Positions 37,497 to 38,341 of a stretch of DNA of 38,341 bases are shown in pieces. Origin of the DNA: Patescibacteria group bacterium (GTDB lineage Bacteria; Patescibacteriota; Patescibacteriia; GCA-002772895). The notes under the pieces are model-generated. The model was not told the origin of the DNA. It made no database searches and worked only from the letters and a program-made list of their open reading frames with translations. A program made the translations under genes and the position numbers. Position 1 is the first letter of the stretch. Each line of letters begins with the position of its first letter. The stretch is from contig JAHINX010000013.1 of the NCBI GenBank assembly GCA_018895765.1, positions 1-38,341 on the forward strand, written 5' to 3'.

Positions 37497-37542
37497 GGTT
37501 AAAAAATAATATTATTGCAATATAAAATATCATTTTTTAACC
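37497..37542. repeat. GGTTAAAAAATAATATT palindrome
   Basis: Two 17-base arms (GGTTAAAAAATAATATT and its near-complement ending CATTTTTTAACC, one mismatch) around a short loop, in the divergent interval between lepA and the flavoprotein gene. Confidence 0.75.
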
Positions 37543-37655
37543 AGTACCAATAAAAAGCTAAACCAGCTCGGAGAGAGGAGTTTTAATTTGCCCTCTGCCT
37601 ATATTTATAGTAACATATAAGTAAATATTACCTGATTTTTACTAAAAAGTCAATT

Positions 37656-38341
37656 ATGAATAACAGCAAATACAACTTAGCGGTAATCGGTGGCGGGCCG
37701 GCCGGAATGATGGCGGCAGGACGCGCGGGTGAACTCGGCTCCCGCGTTATTTTAATTGAAAAAAATGAATATTTGGGAGTAAAACTTTTAATGACCGGTA
37801 AAGGAAGATGCAATATCACAACCGCGGAAGACGATTTAAAAAAAACAATAAACGCTTACGGCCAAAATGGAAAATTTTTATATCCGGCTTTAAATAATTT
37901 TTCCAATAAAGACGCAATAGATTTTTTTGAAAGCCGCGGAATAAAAACAAAAACAGAAAGAGGTAAAAGAGTTTTTCCTGTTTCAGACAAAGCCAAGGAT
38001 ATTGCCGACTGTTTAAAAAAATATTTAAAAAAATCCGGCGTGGAAATAAAATTTAATTCTCCGGTTAAAAAAATTATCACTGATTTTGATAATAAAAAAA
38101 TAGAAAAAATAATTTTAGAAGATGGCGAGGAAATTATTGCTGACAATTTTATAATCGCAACCGGAGGAAAATCTTATCCGGCAACCGGTTCTACCGGCGA
38201 CGCGTATAAATGGCTTGAAAAAATCGGGCATACGGTTATAGAACCAAGGCCGGCGCTCACTCCTATTATTGTTAAAGAAAAAATAGTAAAAAAGCTTGAG
38301 GGTTTGAGCTTAAAAAATGTTGAGTTAAGCTTATGGAACGA
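37656..38341 (+). CDS. HI0933-family flavoprotein, 3' end outside window
   Basis: The first 228 residues of a FAD/NAD(P)-binding oxidoreductase of the HI0933/YhiN type, function poorly known. Seen: the dinucleotide-binding VIGGGPAGMMAAGRAGELG, then VILIEKNEYLGVKLLMTGKG and RCNITT (the family signature GRCN), GRGIKT-like FFESRGIKTKTERGKRVFPV, and NFIIATGGKSYPATGSTGDA. The frame is open at the window edge. No Shine-Dalgarno site precedes the ATG. Confidence 0.93.
   Translation, partial: MNNSKYNLAVIGGGPAGMMAAGRAGELGSRVILIEKNEYLGVKLLMTGKGRCNITTAEDDLKKTINAYGQNGKFLYPALNNFSNKDAIDFFESRGIKTKTERGKRVFPVSDKAKDIADCLKKYLKKSGVEIKFNSPVKKIITDFDNKKIEKIILEDGEEIIADNFIIATGGKSYPATGSTGDAYKWLEKIGHTVIEPRPALTPIIVKEKIVKKLEGLSLKNVELSLWN

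Noticed and set aside
1..38341. CRISPR arrays, tRNA and rRNA genes
   Set aside because: No regularly spaced direct repeats with unique spacers, no tRNA TPsiC-like GGTTCGA blocks in a cloverleaf context, and no rRNA segments were seen. The tandem tracts present have no spacers.

Overview
The window looks like a chromosomal segment of a Candidate Phyla Radiation (Patescibacteria, probably Parcubacteria-like) bacterium. The basis is a combination: AT-rich DNA; a type IV pilus locus; a shortened HrcA; a Clp ATPase with N-terminal membrane segments; an Elp3-type tRNA enzyme; a lone ribosomal protein L21 gene; many small proteins of unknown function; and many families of short palindromic repeats. 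The phylum call is inference from gene content and style. There is no rRNA or tRNA in the window to test it.

Layout. Positions 1-3.9 kb carry type IV pilus genes on the minus strand (prepilin peptidase, cut by the window edge; a pilin; pilM) and a MraY/WecA-type sugar-phosphate transferase. Positions 4-10.7 kb hold a secreted or anchored subtilisin-like protease, a membrane-tethered Clp/AAA+ ATPase coupled to small membrane proteins, and a trio of tiny membrane-protein genes. Positions 10.7-16.7 kb carry the heat-shock set hrcA-grpE-dnaK-dnaJ on the minus strand, with a CIRCE operator at hrcA. Short plus-strand genes of unknown function sit between its members. Positions 17-21.8 kb hold two unknown helical proteins, a Trm9/ALKBH8-like methyltransferase, a small membrane protein and elp3; the methyltransferase and Elp3 could together make mcm5U34 in tRNA. 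Positions 22-25.3 kb carry one-carbon genes glyA and folD, with a strongly promoted, unrecognised structured RNA between them on the minus strand. Positions 25.4-31.7 kb hold a frameshifted small gene, an amino-acid permease, dnaB, recR, a DUF559 endonuclease-like gene bracketed by perfect repeats, rplU, a DUF192 protein and an RNase H. Positions 31.9-38.3 kb hold recJ with a 34-residue upstream gene, an unknown two-gene operon, lepA, and the start of a HI0933-type flavoprotein.

The most striking property is repeat invasion. At least ten short repeat families occur, mostly palindromic. Several lie in frame inside conserved genes: folD, grpE (twice), recR, recJ, elp3 and lepA. One family clusters around the DUF559 gene, and another keeps its core while its outer stem changes in compensating fashion.

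A second theme is small gene cassettes. Each has its own promoter (often an extended -10 of the TGC-TAAATT kind), Shine-Dalgarno site and intrinsic terminator, and they are inserted between housekeeping genes. A third is that several housekeeping genes (elp3, dnaB, the permease, the methyltransferase) have a -10 box only 7-9 bases before the ATG, which suggests leaderless mRNAs. All calls were made by reading the sequence; no database or folding program was run.
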